Notes: generated by a model not told the origin, from the sequence alone. Positions 1 through 8,498 are shown, counted from the first letter of the stretch. The stretch: 64,000 nucleotides of DNA from Paraburkholderia sp. ZP32-5 (GCF_021390495.1 NZ_JAJEJP010000001.1:1674001-1738000); one strand, 5' to 3'. Program-made: numbers and translations.

Positions 1-828
1 CAGATAGGTGACGTTGTCGCGGCCCTTCGGCAATAGCGCCGATACGCTGAGCTGTTCGCCGAGCGCGGTCAGGCCGTTCGTCGATGCCGTCAGCAGTCCC
101 TGCACGCCGGGCTGATTGAAGTTGATGCCGCCGCTGAAGTCGACCGGTTTGCGCGTCACGTTCAATTCGAGCGTGGTCGCGCCGTCGGTGTTCTGCGGAG
201 GCGGCACGTTGGCGACGACCTTGATGCCCGGCAACAGGCCGAGCACCTGCGTAAAGCGTTCGAACGTCGCGCGCCGTAGTGGCCGATCGGCGACGATGTG
301 ATCGGCGATCGCGCGAATTTTGTCTTCGACGGGGCCCGGGTTGCCCGTCACCTTGACCGCCGACACATAGCCCTCGACGACCGTCACGCGCACCACGCCG
401 TCTTCGAACGTCTGGGCCGGCACGAACGCCATCGACAGCGCGTAGCCACGCTGCTGATAAAGCCGCGTGACGCCGTTGGCCACTTCGATCAACTCGCCGA
501 TCGTGATGTCCTTGCCGACGAGCGGCGTGAAGCGTTGCGCGACCTCGTCGAACGGAATCGACTTCACGCCCTCGATCTGCACGCGCGACGGCGTCAGATG
601 ACGCGCGAGCAGTTCTTGAAGCTGCGGAGCCTGCGGCGCGACCTGCACGGTCACGTTCGGACCGCGATCGGGGGCCTTGATCTGCGGCAGCGCATCCAGC
701 GGATTGCCGCCGACGCTCGCAGCGGTGGGGCGGGACTGCGCTTGCACCTGCAGTGGCGCCGTGCCGGCCGCGATGGCCGCGAGCGCGATGGTCCATCGGC
801 TCCATTTGCTGTCCGCCCCGAATCTCAT
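1..828 (-). CDS. ShlB/FhaC/HecB-family two-partner secretion transporter (TpsB), partial
   Basis: This is the N-terminal 276 codons of an outer-membrane TpsB transporter; the 3' end lies beyond the left edge. Such proteins export one large TpsA partner across the outer membrane. Read from ATG at 828 it begins with a Sec-type signal (charged MRFGADSKWSRW, then an Ala-rich core ending near QVQAQ). A POTRA_2-type region follows at about residues 75-150 (RVQIEGVKSIPF, then VVRVTVVEGYVSAVKVTG), then a second POTRA and the beginning of the barrel (LNVTRKPVDFSGGINFNQPG). GAGGG lies a few bases upstream of the start. The repeat-rich lipoprotein gene is 234 bp upstream on the same strand. No TpsA gene is visible, so the substrate is unknown. 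Confidence 0.85.
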   Translation of the reverse strand, partial: MRFGADSKWSRWTIALAAIAAGTAPLQVQAQSRPTAASVGGNPLDALPQIKAPDRGPNVTVQVAPQAPQLQELLARHLTPSRVQIEGVKSIPFDEVAQRFTPLVGKDITIGELIEVANGVTRLYQQRGYALSMAFVPAQTFEDGVVRVTVVEGYVSAVKVTGNPGPVEDKIRAIADHIVADRPLRRATFERFTQVLGLLPGIKVVANVPPPQNTDGATTLELNVTRKPVDFSGGINFNQPGVQGLLTASTNGLTALGEQLSVSALLPKGRDNVTYL

Positions 829-1062
829 CGGACTACCCTCGTAGATCGTTTTTGTAGTGTGGACAACCCGCCTGGTCGAGCGGGTCGTGATCCGCTTATC
901 TGTTTCTATCCGTTCTCATCCGTTCGTTATGCGAGGCTTGCCGGCACAACGAACACTGCAACATGCACTGCGAAGGACATTGAAAACTTGCGAGCAGCAA
1001 CGAGGCGGCCATCGCACTCGATGCATGGAGCCGCACCGCGTCGCGCCGCTCGCGAAGACAGC

Positions 1063-2583
1063 TTACCTTTTCCCGACGCCGCCGAGCAATCCGCCGACGA
1101 GCGATGTCACCGGCGCGAGCGGATTGCCGTTCGCCGTGCCCTTGCCGGTGGTCGCGGCCAGCGCGACGCCGGCGCCCGAATTCGTCGATACGGCGGCCGT
1201 CGTCGAATTCACGTTCGTGGCAACACCCGCCGTCACGCCGCCGAGCGCGTTCGTGACGCCCGACAGCAAGCCCGTGACCGGTGCGAGCGGGCCGCCACTG
1301 TTGTTGCCGCCGGAGGCGCCACTGAGGCCAGTCGTGACACCGGACAGCAGGCCAGTGACCGGCGCGAGCGGGCCGCCATTGCTGCTACCGCCGCTCGTCG
1401 TATGGCCGAGGCTGCCCGTCACGCTCGACAGCAAACCCGTCACCGGCGCGAGCGGATTGCCGTTACCCGATGCGCCGCTGCCGCCGGTGAGCGTGCCGGT
1501 CACGGTGGTCAGCGTGCCGCCGAGCGAGCCGAGCGAACCATTGCCGCCGCTGCCTGTCAGCCCGCCCGTGATACCGCCGAGCGCGCTCGTTACTGCGCCG
1601 AGCGGATTGCCGCCGTTGCCGCTGACGAGCCCGCCCACCGATGCGACGACGGTGCCGGTATCGCCGACCGTCTTGCCGAGCGCGGCGGTGACCGGGTTGT
1701 TGCCGGTCGACGCGACGACGCTGCCGGCCTTGTTGAGACCGCCGCCGAGCGTGCCGAGCAGCGTGTTCACCGGCGCGCCGAGACCCGTGGCGTTGCCGAC
1801 CGTCTGCGTGGTCGATGCGACGACCGATGTGATCGGCGTGATCGCGGTGCTGAGCGTCTGCGTGACCTGTTCGACCGGCCCTGTCGACAGCACGTGGGTG
1901 AGCGCGCCACCGGTGCTGGCGACCGCATGGCCGAGTGTGCCGACGGTGTTGCCGAGCGGCGTCGTGAGCGGCGACAACGGCGTCAGCGGGCCGCTGCCGA
2001 GACTCTTGACGAGCGTGCCCGCATCCACCACTGCATCGCCCGTATGACCGACCACGCCGCCGACACTCGCGACGGTCGTGCCGACCGCGTTGCCGTTCGT
2101 GCCGAGCTGGCCGAGTCCCTGAGATACGCCGTTGCCGAGCGTGGTCACCGCTGCGCCCACCTGTTGCACGATGCCGCCCGCGGCCTGAGTGGTTTGCGGG
2201 TTGACGCCAGGCGGCGTTTGCGAAGCGATCACCGAGCCGACGCCCGAGACCGTCGAACCGACATCGCCGATCACACCGCCGGTATTGCCGACGACCGTGC
2301 CCACCGCATTCGTCGTCGATGGATTGCTACCTGTCCCGGAGCCGCCGCCGTTATTGCCGCCGGTGGTCGTGGTGCCGCCGGAGCCGCCCGAACCCGTGGA
2401 ACCGCTGCCATTACCGTTGCCGCCTGTCGTCGACAGTGTGCCGCCCGCGGAGCCGCTGCCGTTGCTGCCGGTGCCCGTGCTGAGACTGCCCGAGCCGCCG
2501 CACGCGGCGAGCGACAGCATGGCGGCGATGCTCGCCGTGATGATCGTGGTCCGGATCGTCGTGTTGGTCGTTTGAATGTTCAT
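1063..2583 (-). CDS. Repeat-rich Gly/Ser/Thr/Val lipoprotein of unknown function
   Basis: A 506-aa exported protein with a lipoprotein signal: hydrophobic core, lipobox SLAAC, lipidated Cys at residue 28. A Gly/Ser/Asn/Thr linker follows to about residue 90. The rest is built from degenerate 20-30-residue units with a short core (PLAPVTGLLSGVT and variants), most regular in the last 150 residues. Pipelines may label such proteins collagen-like, but no strict G-X-Y register is seen. GAGGGG precedes the start by four bases. It lies upstream of the TpsB gene on the same strand, so the two may share a transcript. It lacks a TPS haemagglutinin domain and is not an obvious TpsA. Long open frames on the opposite strand reflect its codon bias. 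A surface or biofilm role is only a guess. Confidence 0.8.
   Translation of the reverse strand: MNIQTTNTTIRTTIITASIAAMLSLAACGGSGSLSTGTGSNGSGSAGGTLSTTGGNGNGSGSTGSGGSGGTTTTGGNNGGGSGTGSNPSTTNAVGTVVGNTGGVIGDVGSTVSGVGSVIASQTPPGVNPQTTQAAGGIVQQVGAAVTTLGNGVSQGLGQLGTNGNAVGTTVASVGGVVGHTGDAVVDAGTLVKSLGSGPLTPLSPLTTPLGNTVGTLGHAVASTGGALTHVLSTGPVEQVTQTLSTAITPITSVVASTTQTVGNATGLGAPVNTLLGTLGGGLNKAGSVVASTGNNPVTAALGKTVGDTGTVVASVGGLVSGNGGNPLGAVTSALGGITGGLTGSGGNGSLGSLGGTLTTVTGTLTGGSGASGNGNPLAPVTGLLSSVTGSLGHTTSGGSSNGGPLAPVTGLLSGVTTGLSGASGGNNSGGPLAPVTGLLSGVTNALGGVTAGVATNVNSTTAAVSTNSGAGVALAATTGKGTANGNPLAPVTSLVGGLLGGVGKR
1109..1462. repeat. Direct repeats inside the lipoprotein gene
   Basis: The core ACCGGYGCGAGCGG recurs at 1109, 1277, 1358 and 1442. 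The last three are spaced 81 and 84 bp, matching the 27-28-residue protein repeat. Such in-frame repeats can change copy number by slippage or recombination. Confidence 0.7.
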
Positions 2584-2960
2584 GTCACCCCTCGCATCGT
2601 ATGAGTTTGTTGATGTCGCTGCGGGTCCATCACTGCATGAGCCATGCCATTTCTACTGACCAATCCCGGAATTTTTTTGATGAAGCCGCGCAAAGCCTTA
2701 TTCGATCGGCGTTTGCGGGATATCAACGAAGCGCTGGGGGGACGCTGGAAAAAAGCGGAAAAAATAACTCGCGATGCGTTTGCGAGGGCGACGTAACGTA
2801 ACGAGCCGTATGCGTCGTTACGGCACGTTGCGTAACACAAATGCGGGCGCAAACGTATGCGCTGCTATTTGCGCGCTTCAAACGTTTCATTGAGTTGGAT
2901 ATTCAAGTGCGTAAATCTGACTTATGGTTATTCCTATGTGCTGTCACACACGGCCTGTCG

Positions 2961-2980
2961 TTAACCTGACCATCAGTTAA
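2961..2980. promoter_or_regulatory. Imperfect palindrome, possible operator
   Basis: TTAACCTGA and TCAGTTAA flank a three-base centre and form an inverted repeat with one bulged C, followed by a run of A. It lies between the two divergent genes and could be an operator. No regulator is assigned. Confidence 0.3.
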
Positions 2981-3017
2981 AAAACAACAGCATCGTGAAA
3001 TTGAACGCAAAGGACAA

Positions 3018-3046
3018 TTGCTTAAATATCATTGTTCAGCTATAAA
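3018..3046 (+). promoter_or_regulatory. Candidate sigma-70 promoter for flp
   Basis: TTGCTT (3018-3023) and TATAAA (3041-3046) are separated by 17 bp inside the AT-rich region. Transcription would start near 3053 and leave a leader of about 200 nt before the flp start codon. Confidence 0.4.
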
Positions 3047-3137
3047 ACTCGCAAGCGACATCAAATAGCGTAGGAGGTGTGTTATCGAACAGACAGCTTT
3101 GATCCATTCGTTCTAGCCGGGATGGGGCTGCAAGATG

Positions 3138-3153
3138 GGGCAACCGCGATGCA
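3138..3153 (+). promoter_or_regulatory. Candidate sigma-54 (-24/-12) promoter upstream of flp
   Basis: GGGCAA, five bases, then ATGCA gives the obligatory GG and GC dinucleotides at the correct 12-base offset of a sigma-54 promoter. The match to TGGCAC-N5-TTGCA is partial. It gains weight from a sigma-54 activator gene at the end of the same pilus locus (15491-16882). It lies about 105 bp before the flp start. Confidence 0.3.
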
Positions 3154-3257
3154 ACAGAGAGGGCCGTCAATGAGAGTGGAACGGTCACCGGCGTCGATGG
3201 GGCTCGATCGTACGGGCAGCGTGAAACATACGAATAAATGAAGGTTCGAGGGTAAAA

Positions 3258-3467
3258 ATGAAAAAGCTCACACAACGCTTCCTGAGAGATAACAAAGGCG
3301 TGACGGCCATCGAGTACGGGCTGATCGCGGGGTTGATCGCCGTGATCATCGCTGGCACGGTGAAGACACTGGGTAACGATCTAAGTACCGTATTTTCGAA
3401 TGTTTCCAACGCGATAACCGGTAATGCTGCAGGCGGCGGTGGCGCCGGTGGCGCAAACGGCGGTTAA
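3258..3467 (+). CDS. flp: Flp-family type IVb major pilin
   Basis: A 69-aa prepilin forming the Flp pilus fibre. The basic leader MKKLTQRFLRDNKG is followed by the processing site G14|VTAIEYGLIAG, with Glu at mature position 5 and Tyr at 6 as in Flp pilins. A hydrophobic helix follows to about residue 38. The Gly/Ala-rich tail (GGGGAGGANGG) is longer than in minimal Flp proteins. The prepilin peptidase TadV is the next gene. The adjoining hairpins at 3492 and 3558 would let flp be expressed above the assembly genes. The leader contains sigma-70-like and sigma-54-like promoter candidates. Confidence 0.95.
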   Translation: MKKLTQRFLRDNKGVTAIEYGLIAGLIAVIIAGTVKTLGNDLSTVFSNVSNAITGNAAGGGGAGGANGG

Positions 3468-3491
3468 TGACCGATAGCCTTTGAGCGTCCG

Positions 3492-3526
3492 GCAATGCAT
3501 CCGGCGAATTATGCTGGATGCATTGC
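3492..3526 (+). terminator. Hairpin between flp and tadV (partial terminator/attenuator)
   Basis: GCAATGCATCCGGC (3492-3505) pairs with GCTGGATGCATTGC (3513-3526) over 14 pairs, one of them G-U, with a seven-base loop. A short GTTTT follows. The weak T-run suggests attenuation or 3'-end protection of the flp mRNA rather than full termination. Confidence 0.6.
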
Positions 3527-3557
3527 TAGCGTTTTAATGCATTGCTATATGAATTTA

Positions 3558-3582
3558 ATACGAATTGCACTGCAATTCGTAT
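3558..3582 (+). promoter_or_regulatory. Second, perfect hairpin just before tadV
   Basis: ATACGAATTGC (3558-3568) and GCAATTCGTAT (3572-3582) form a perfect 11-bp stem with a three-base loop, ending 27 bases before the tadV start codon. It could be an RNA processing or stability element, or as DNA an operator. No U-tract follows. Confidence 0.5.
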
Positions 3583-3609
3583 CGCACTGTTTCGCCCATC
3601 GAGTTCGAA

Positions 3610-4116
3610 ATGAGCGCCTTTATCGGAATGGCTTTATTTATCGCCTGGGCGGTAGTTGTCGCTATTTGCGACTGCCGCGCGAGACGTATTTCGAATTCAA
3701 TTATGGTCGCCGGTTTAGTGGCGGCATTCGGCTGCGCGTTATTCGAATGCGGCCCATTTGATATATCAGTCGCGCAGGCGGTTATCGGCGCGGTGGTCGG
3801 CTTGCTCGCGTTATTGCCTTTCTTCGCACTCGGCGTGATGGGCGCGGCGGACGTCAAGGTATTCGCGGTGCTCGGCGCTTGGTGCGGCATCCATGCATTG
3901 CTCGGACTCTGGATGGCCGCGAGCGTCGCAGCCGGACTCCACGCATTGTGGCTGCTGATAACGACGCGCACGCGGCTCATCGGCCCTGGCCGGCTGGGTC
4001 GTGATGGCGGCGCAACGTTCGAACTGGCCGGCAAGGCTTCGACACCGTACGCCGCATGCCTGACGATCGCCGCGATGATCTGGCTCGCGTTGCGCGCAAC
4101 CGGCAGGGGACTGTGA
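3610..4116 (+). CDS. tadV: TadV/CpaA prepilin peptidase
   Basis: A 168-aa polytopic membrane aspartic protease that cleaves the Flp leader (and pseudopilins such as TadE) at the Gly|x site. The two family aspartates are present: D21 in the first cytoplasmic loop (CDCRARRISN) and D81 in GAADVK, matching the GxxDxK signature. Membrane segments fill most of the rest. The start at 3610 is chosen because it begins directly at the first membrane helix; an in-frame ATG at 3565 would add 15 polar residues encoded partly by the hairpin. The stop overlaps the tadE start (TGATG), which implies translational coupling. Confidence 0.9.
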   Translation: MSAFIGMALFIAWAVVVAICDCRARRISNSIMVAGLVAAFGCALFECGPFDISVAQAVIGAVVGLLALLPFFALGVMGAADVKVFAVLGAWCGIHALLGLWMAASVAAGLHALWLLITTRTRLIGPGRLGRDGGATFELAGKASTPYAACLTIAAMIWLALRATGRGL

Positions 4117-4616
4117 TGAACGCGAGCCATACACAGTGCGCACGTCGCTCGCGTGTCGGGAAGATCGGCGGGTCGAGCGTTCGCGCGCAAACGCAACGTG
4201 GTGCGACGGCCATCGAATTCGCGCTGGTGTTCCCGCTGTTCTTTCTGGTCCTCTACGCGATCGTCACGTACAGCCTGATCCTCGTCGCGCAGCAGAACCT
4301 GACGCTCGCGGCATCGGAAGGCGCACGCGCGGCGCTGAACTGGCAGAGCAGTTCGTCGCCGAGCGATGCGCTGACGAAACGCGGCGGCGCCGCATGCGAT
4401 GCCGCGAAGCTCGTGATTCAGCCGCTCGTGCAGGCGATGCAATGCGCGTCCACGTCGGCGGACTGCGGCACCGGAATGAAGTGCATCACCGTTTCGCTGA
4501 CGTACGACTACGGGGCCCACCCGATCGTGCCCACATTGCCGTTGCTCAGTATGACCGTGCCGGCATCGTTGTACGGCAATGCAACCGTTCAGCTCAACCC
4601 GGAGAACATCCAGTGA
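4116..4616 (+). CDS. tadE: TadE-like pseudopilin
   Basis: A 166-aa minor pilin-like protein of the Tad system. After a basic N-terminus of about 28 residues comes the TadE motif QRGATAIEFALVFPLFF, with Glu34 five residues after the likely TadV site, then one membrane helix. The C-terminal domain is extracytoplasmic with several Cys residues (near QAMQCAS, ADCGTGMKC) that may form disulfides. The start overlaps the tadV stop by one base. A 145-bp gap without recognised features separates it from cpaB. Confidence 0.88.
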   Translation: MNASHTQCARRSRVGKIGGSSVRAQTQRGATAIEFALVFPLFFLVLYAIVTYSLILVAQQNLTLAASEGARAALNWQSSSSPSDALTKRGGAACDAAKLVIQPLVQAMQCASTSADCGTGMKCITVSLTYDYGAHPIVPTLPLLSMTVPASLYGNATVQLNPENIQ

Positions 4617-4761
4617 TGTACGCGCCGGCCTTCGTCGTTGCAGCGGATCGCGTAAGCGTGTGTGTGCCGCGCGTAGCGCCGCATATCGTTTCGCTCATTT
4701 ACCCGCGTCTTTTCCCGCTTGATCGACGCAACCAATCGCGATTCCCATCACACGACCTGTC

Positions 4762-5712
4762 ATGCCGAATCTGACCAGAATTTTTGCCGGCGTATTGATC
4801 GCGCTCGCGCTGTTGCTCGGCTTTTTCGCGTGGTCGCTGTCGCGCCGCCCCGCGCCCGTGGCGGCCACGCCAGCCGCGCGGAGCTTCCAGGTCGTCGTCG
4901 CGAGCCGGCCGTTGCCGGCCGGCAAGCCAATCAGCGTCGACGCGCTGCGCGTGCAGTCGCTGCCGATCAACCCGAACGGCGCGTTCACCGATCCGTCGCA
5001 ACTGGCCGGCCGCGTGCCCAACGCGGACATCGGCTCGGACGCACCGGTGCTGGCCGCGCAACTCGCGTCGGGTCTCGCCGAGCGCATCGAGCCGGGTGAG
5101 CGCGCGCTCGCGGTGCGCGTCGACGAAAGCAACGCAGTCGGCAATCGTCTGCGGCCAGGCAATTTCGTTGACGTGTTTTTTACGCTGAAACGCGACGGCA
5201 ATTTCGCCAACGGCGCCGAAATCGACCATACCCAGGCGCGGCTGCTGTTGTCGAAAGTGCGCGTGCTCGCGTTCGGCAACGCGACGGCAGGCGGCGACGG
5301 TGGTGGCAACAGCGGTGGCGATCCGACCGGTCCCGTGCGTACCGCGGTGCTCGCGGTGCCGCTTGCCGATGTCGATCGTCTGACGCTCGCCGAAAGCTCG
5401 GGCCGCCTCGTGTTCGCGTTGCGCAATCCGCGCGACGCCGACGTGGTCGATCAAAGCAGGCTGCCGGCTTATCCAGAGGTCCTGAAGACCGCCGCGCAGG
5501 CGGGCGACGAGCCGTTGCAGGACTCGACGCGCGCCGCGGCCGGCATCGCACTCGATGCGCTATCGGGCAGCGCCAACGCAGCCGCGCGGCCAGCGGCGCC
5601 GCGCGCGCCGATCGCACCGACGCGCGTCGCCAGCAGGACGAATAGCACGAACAGCGCGACGGGCAGTATCGAAGTCATACGGGGCGGGCGCACCGAAACG
5701 GTCGCCTGGTAA
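4762..5712 (+). CDS. cpaB: Flp pilus assembly protein CpaB/RcpC
   Basis: A 316-aa periplasmic, membrane-anchored protein that works with the secretin. An N-terminal helix (IFAGVLIALALLLGFFAW) is followed by an SAF-type domain at about residues 42-105 (VVVASRPLPAGKPISVDALR) and the RcpC domain (GERALAVRVDESNAVGNRLRPGNFVDVFFTL). A Gly-rich loop lies near residue 180. The C-terminal 80 residues are low-complexity and Ala/Arg/Ser rich, longer than usual. No strong ribosome site precedes the ATG. cpaC follows after 41 bp. Confidence 0.9.
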   Translation: MPNLTRIFAGVLIALALLLGFFAWSLSRRPAPVAATPAARSFQVVVASRPLPAGKPISVDALRVQSLPINPNGAFTDPSQLAGRVPNADIGSDAPVLAAQLASGLAERIEPGERALAVRVDESNAVGNRLRPGNFVDVFFTLKRDGNFANGAEIDHTQARLLLSKVRVLAFGNATAGGDGGGNSGGDPTGPVRTAVLAVPLADVDRLTLAESSGRLVFALRNPRDADVVDQSRLPAYPEVLKTAAQAGDEPLQDSTRAAAGIALDALSGSANAAARPAAPRAPIAPTRVASRTNSTNSATGSIEVIRGGRTETVAW

Positions 5713-5753
5713 GCAGTTTCAGGGAGCGGGCGGCCGGTCGCGTCCATCACTAC

Positions 5754-7187
5754 ATGACAGAACAGAATCCTGTTTTCAGAAAGGCAGCATGGCTCGGCCT
5801 GGCTATGCTCAGCGTAACGACGGCGAGCGGCGCGGCTGGTCCCGCGCCGCGGGCTGCCGGTGCGCATGCGTCGCAAGGGTCGCAAGCGGGACCCGCGATG
5901 CAAAGCGCCGAGCCCACGCCGGGGGCATCCGCGCCGACGCTCAATCTGACGGTCGGCGGCCAGCAGCAAGTCGCGGCCGGCCATGCACTGCAGCGCGTCG
6001 CGATTGGCGACCCGAACGTCGCCGACGTGCTGATCGTCAAGGGCGACCGGCGCGGCGGCGTGCTGCTGGTCGGCAAGGCCGCGGGCACGACGACCTTGAT
6101 GGTGTGGGCGCGCGATCGCGACGCGCCGCTCACCTACACGGTCAACGTGACGACGCCCGCGGCGGCTTCGCTGCTCGGCGCCGACACACCGAGCGTCAAG
6201 GTGCTGGGCGGCACCGCGCTGGTGTCCGGTTCATCGGCGACGATGGAAGCGCATCAGCGCGCGGTCGTCGCGGCCGAGGGCGCGCTCGGCAAGGACGGTA
6301 CGGTATTCGATACGTCGACGGTCGCGAGCCGCGCGGTCGTGCAGGTCGACGTGCGCGTGGTCGAGTTCAGCCGTTCGGTGCTGAAGGAGGTGGGCTTCAA
6401 CTTCTTCAAGCAGAACAACGGCTTTACGTTCGGCTCGTTCGCGCCGTCGGCGCTGACGTCGGTGTCGGCCACCGCGGGCCAGCCGCCGCAGATGACGGCC
6501 ACTCCGCCGATCGCGTCGGCGTTCAATCTGATCTTCAACTCGGCGTCGCGTGGACTGTTCGCGAACCTGAGCCTGCTCGAAGGCAACAACCTCGCGCGCG
6601 TGCTGGCCGAGCCGACGCTCGTCGCGCTGTCCGGGCAAAGCGCGAGCTTCCTCGCCGGCGGCGAAGTGCCGGTGCCGGTGCCGCAGGCGCTCGGCGAAAC
6701 GTCGATCGAATACAAGCCGTACGGCGTCGGGCTCACGTTGACGCCGACCGTGCTGAGCCCGCGGCGCATCGCGCTGAAGGTCGCGCCCGAGGCGAGCCAG
6801 CTCGACTTCGCGAACGCGGTGACGATCAGCGGCGTGTCGGTGCCCGCGTTCATCACGCGCCGCGCGGATACGACCGTCGAACTCGGCGATGGCGAGAGCT
6901 TCGTGATCGGCGGGCTGATCGATCGCGAGACCGCGTCGAACGTATCGAAGGTGCCGCTGCTCGGCGATCTGCCGATCCTCGGCACGTTCTTCAAGCAGAT
7001 GAACTATCAGCAGAACGAGAAAGAACTCGTGATCATCGTGACGCCGCATCTGGTCTCGCCGCTCGCGCGGGGCGCGAGCTTGCCGTCGACGCCGGGCGAG
7101 GCGTCCGAGCAGCGCGACGGACCGGTGTGGCGTTCGCTGCTGGGCGGCGTCATATCGGGCGATGCCGTGCCGGGGTTTTCGAAGTGA
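5754..7187 (+). CDS. cpaC: Tad outer-membrane secretin CpaC/RcpA
   Basis: A 477-aa type II/III-family secretin forming the outer-membrane channel for the Flp pilus. It has a signal peptide and Ala/Pro-rich linker to about residue 60. A pilus-type N-terminal domain follows (VTVGGQQ-like start, RVAIGDPNVADVLIVKG, LLVGKAAGTTTLMVWARD), then an N1/BON-like segment, then the secretin core from about residue 210 (VVQVDVRVVEFSRSVLKEVG, LAEPTLVALSGQSASFLAGGE, FVIGGLIDRE, PLLGDLPILGTFFK). Length and order match CpaC. It lies between cpaB and tadZ in the same orientation. The codons before the first membrane segment are few, so the start at 5754 is reasonable despite a weak ribosome site. Confidence 0.93.
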   Translation: MTEQNPVFRKAAWLGLAMLSVTTASGAAGPAPRAAGAHASQGSQAGPAMQSAEPTPGASAPTLNLTVGGQQQVAAGHALQRVAIGDPNVADVLIVKGDRRGGVLLVGKAAGTTTLMVWARDRDAPLTYTVNVTTPAAASLLGADTPSVKVLGGTALVSGSSATMEAHQRAVVAAEGALGKDGTVFDTSTVASRAVVQVDVRVVEFSRSVLKEVGFNFFKQNNGFTFGSFAPSALTSVSATAGQPPQMTATPPIASAFNLIFNSASRGLFANLSLLEGNNLARVLAEPTLVALSGQSASFLAGGEVPVPVPQALGETSIEYKPYGVGLTLTPTVLSPRRIALKVAPEASQLDFANAVTISGVSVPAFITRRADTTVELGDGESFVIGGLIDRETASNVSKVPLLGDLPILGTFFKQMNYQQNEKELVIIVTPHLVSPLARGASLPSTPGEASEQRDGPVWRSLLGGVISGDAVPGFSK

Positions 7188-7256
7188 GGCTGGCGCACGC
7201 CGGCACGCAGTACAACGCGGCGGCTTCGCAGCCGATGCCGCAACAGGATGTCCACT

Positions 7257-8498
7257 ATGAACGCGAGAACGCATTCATTGACTGAACGCGCGATCACCGA
7301 CCATTTCGTATTCGCGTCGCTCGCCGTCGAGCACGTGCATTGGCTGACCGATACGCTGGCCGGCGCAGGCATGGTCGAGGCGGCCACGCTCGATCCGGCG
7401 TTGCTGCTGCAGCGTATCGCGACGTTCAACCCGGCGCTGGTGTTCGTCGACTTTTCATGCGGCCGCGGCGCAGTGGCGAGCGCCGCTGCGAACGCGGTGC
7501 GCGCGGCCTGTCCGGCGCTGCAGATCGTCGCGCTCGGCTCGCTCGCCGAGCCCGAGAGCGCGCTCGCCGCGCTGCGTGCGGGCGTGCGCGATTTCATCGA
7601 TCTGGCGGGGCCGCCCGAGGACGCGCTGCGCATCACGCGCCAGGTGCTCGACAACCTGATCGAGCCGGTGAGCCGCCACGGCCACGTGACGGCTCTGCTC
7701 GGCGCGCGCGTCGGCATGGGCGTGAGCACGCTCGCCGCCAATCTCGGCGTGCTGCTGCAGCGGCGCGACGCCGAGCAAGGGCATCAGACCGCGCTGCTCG
7801 ATCTCGGCCTGCCTGCCGGCGACGGTTCGCTGCTGCTGAACACGCGCAGCGAGTTCAGTTTCGTCGAGGCCGTGTGCAATCTGCGCCGCTTCGACCAGAC
7901 CTTCGTGCACACCGCGCTGTCGCATCACCCGAGCGGTCTCGCGCTCACCACGCTGCCGCCGAATCTCGCCGATATGCGCGAGGTGTCGTATTCGTCGTCG
8001 ATCGGCTTGCTGAGCCGGCTGCGCGCGTTCTTCGATCAGCAACTGGTCGATCTCGGCGGCTTCAGCAACAGCGAATTCATCGCGCACGTCGTGCAGGCCG
8101 CCGACGAAACCTGGCTGCTGTGCGACCAGGGCGTCACATCGATCCTGTCCGCGGTCGGTGTGCTCGACGCGCTGCGCGAAGAGGACATCGATACCGCGCG
8201 CGTGCAACTGATCGTCAACAAGTTCGACGCCGATCTCGGCCTCACCGCCGCGCAGATCGCGCAGCGCCTCGACATCGCGTTGCTGGCGACGTTGCCCGAG
8301 CGCCGCATCGCGCTCGGCCAGGCGGTCAACCAGGGGCATCTGCTGGTCGACGCCGCGCCACGCGACCCGTACACGCGCGCGCTCGAACCGTTGGTCGAAC
8401 GGCTCGGCGGCGCGCGCGACCGCGCGGCGCAGGCACGCGGCAAGTCGCCGCTCGGTGCGCTCAGGCGCCTTATTCCCACCACTCAGAAGCGGTCATAG
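7257..8498 (+). CDS. tadZ: TadZ/CpaE-like localisation ATPase
   Basis: A MinD/ParA-superfamily protein of about 413 aa that places the Tad machine in the cell. The N-terminal 130 residues form an atypical receiver-like domain. The ATPase domain starts with TALLGARVGMGVSTLAANLG, a degenerate Walker A loop in which the usual lysines are replaced (KGGxGKT becomes ARVGMGVST), a known trend in TadZ. Further MinD-like segments are LLDLGLPAGDGSLLL and VDLGGFSN, and the C-terminal part has RVQLIVNKFD. The start at 7257 is preferred because AGGA at 7245 is correctly spaced for it; an ATG at 7248 in the same frame is possible. The stop is three bases before tadA. Confidence 0.88.
   Translation: MNARTHSLTERAITDHFVFASLAVEHVHWLTDTLAGAGMVEAATLDPALLLQRIATFNPALVFVDFSCGRGAVASAAANAVRAACPALQIVALGSLAEPESALAALRAGVRDFIDLAGPPEDALRITRQVLDNLIEPVSRHGHVTALLGARVGMGVSTLAANLGVLLQRRDAEQGHQTALLDLGLPAGDGSLLLNTRSEFSFVEAVCNLRRFDQTFVHTALSHHPSGLALTTLPPNLADMREVSYSSSIGLLSRLRAFFDQQLVDLGGFSNSEFIAHVVQAADETWLLCDQGVTSILSAVGVLDALREEDIDTARVQLIVNKFDADLGLTAAQIAQRLDIALLATLPERRIALGQAVNQGHLLVDAAPRDPYTRALEPLVERLGGARDRAAQARGKSPLGALRRLIPTTQKRS

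Larger units (their letters stand above)
2584..3257. other. 674-bp AT-rich divergent intergenic region (lipoprotein / flp)
   Basis: No convincing gene. This stretch separates the minus-strand lipoprotein gene from flp and is clearly richer in A+T than its surroundings, as expected for a divergent promoter region. The imperfect palindrome, sigma-70 candidate and sigma-54 candidate listed separately all lie here. Short open frames in it lack a ribosome site or family-like sequence. Confidence 0.6.

Noticed and set aside
1063..2583. Lipoprotein as the TpsA substrate
   Set aside because: No TPS haemagglutinin domain; it has a lipobox instead, so it should be membrane-anchored rather than delivered as a standard TpsA.
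298..2604. 768-codon open frame opposite the repeat lipoprotein
   Set aside because: Arg/Ala/Asp-rich translation with no family-like segment; it is the codon-bias shadow of the minus-strand lipoprotein and TpsB genes.
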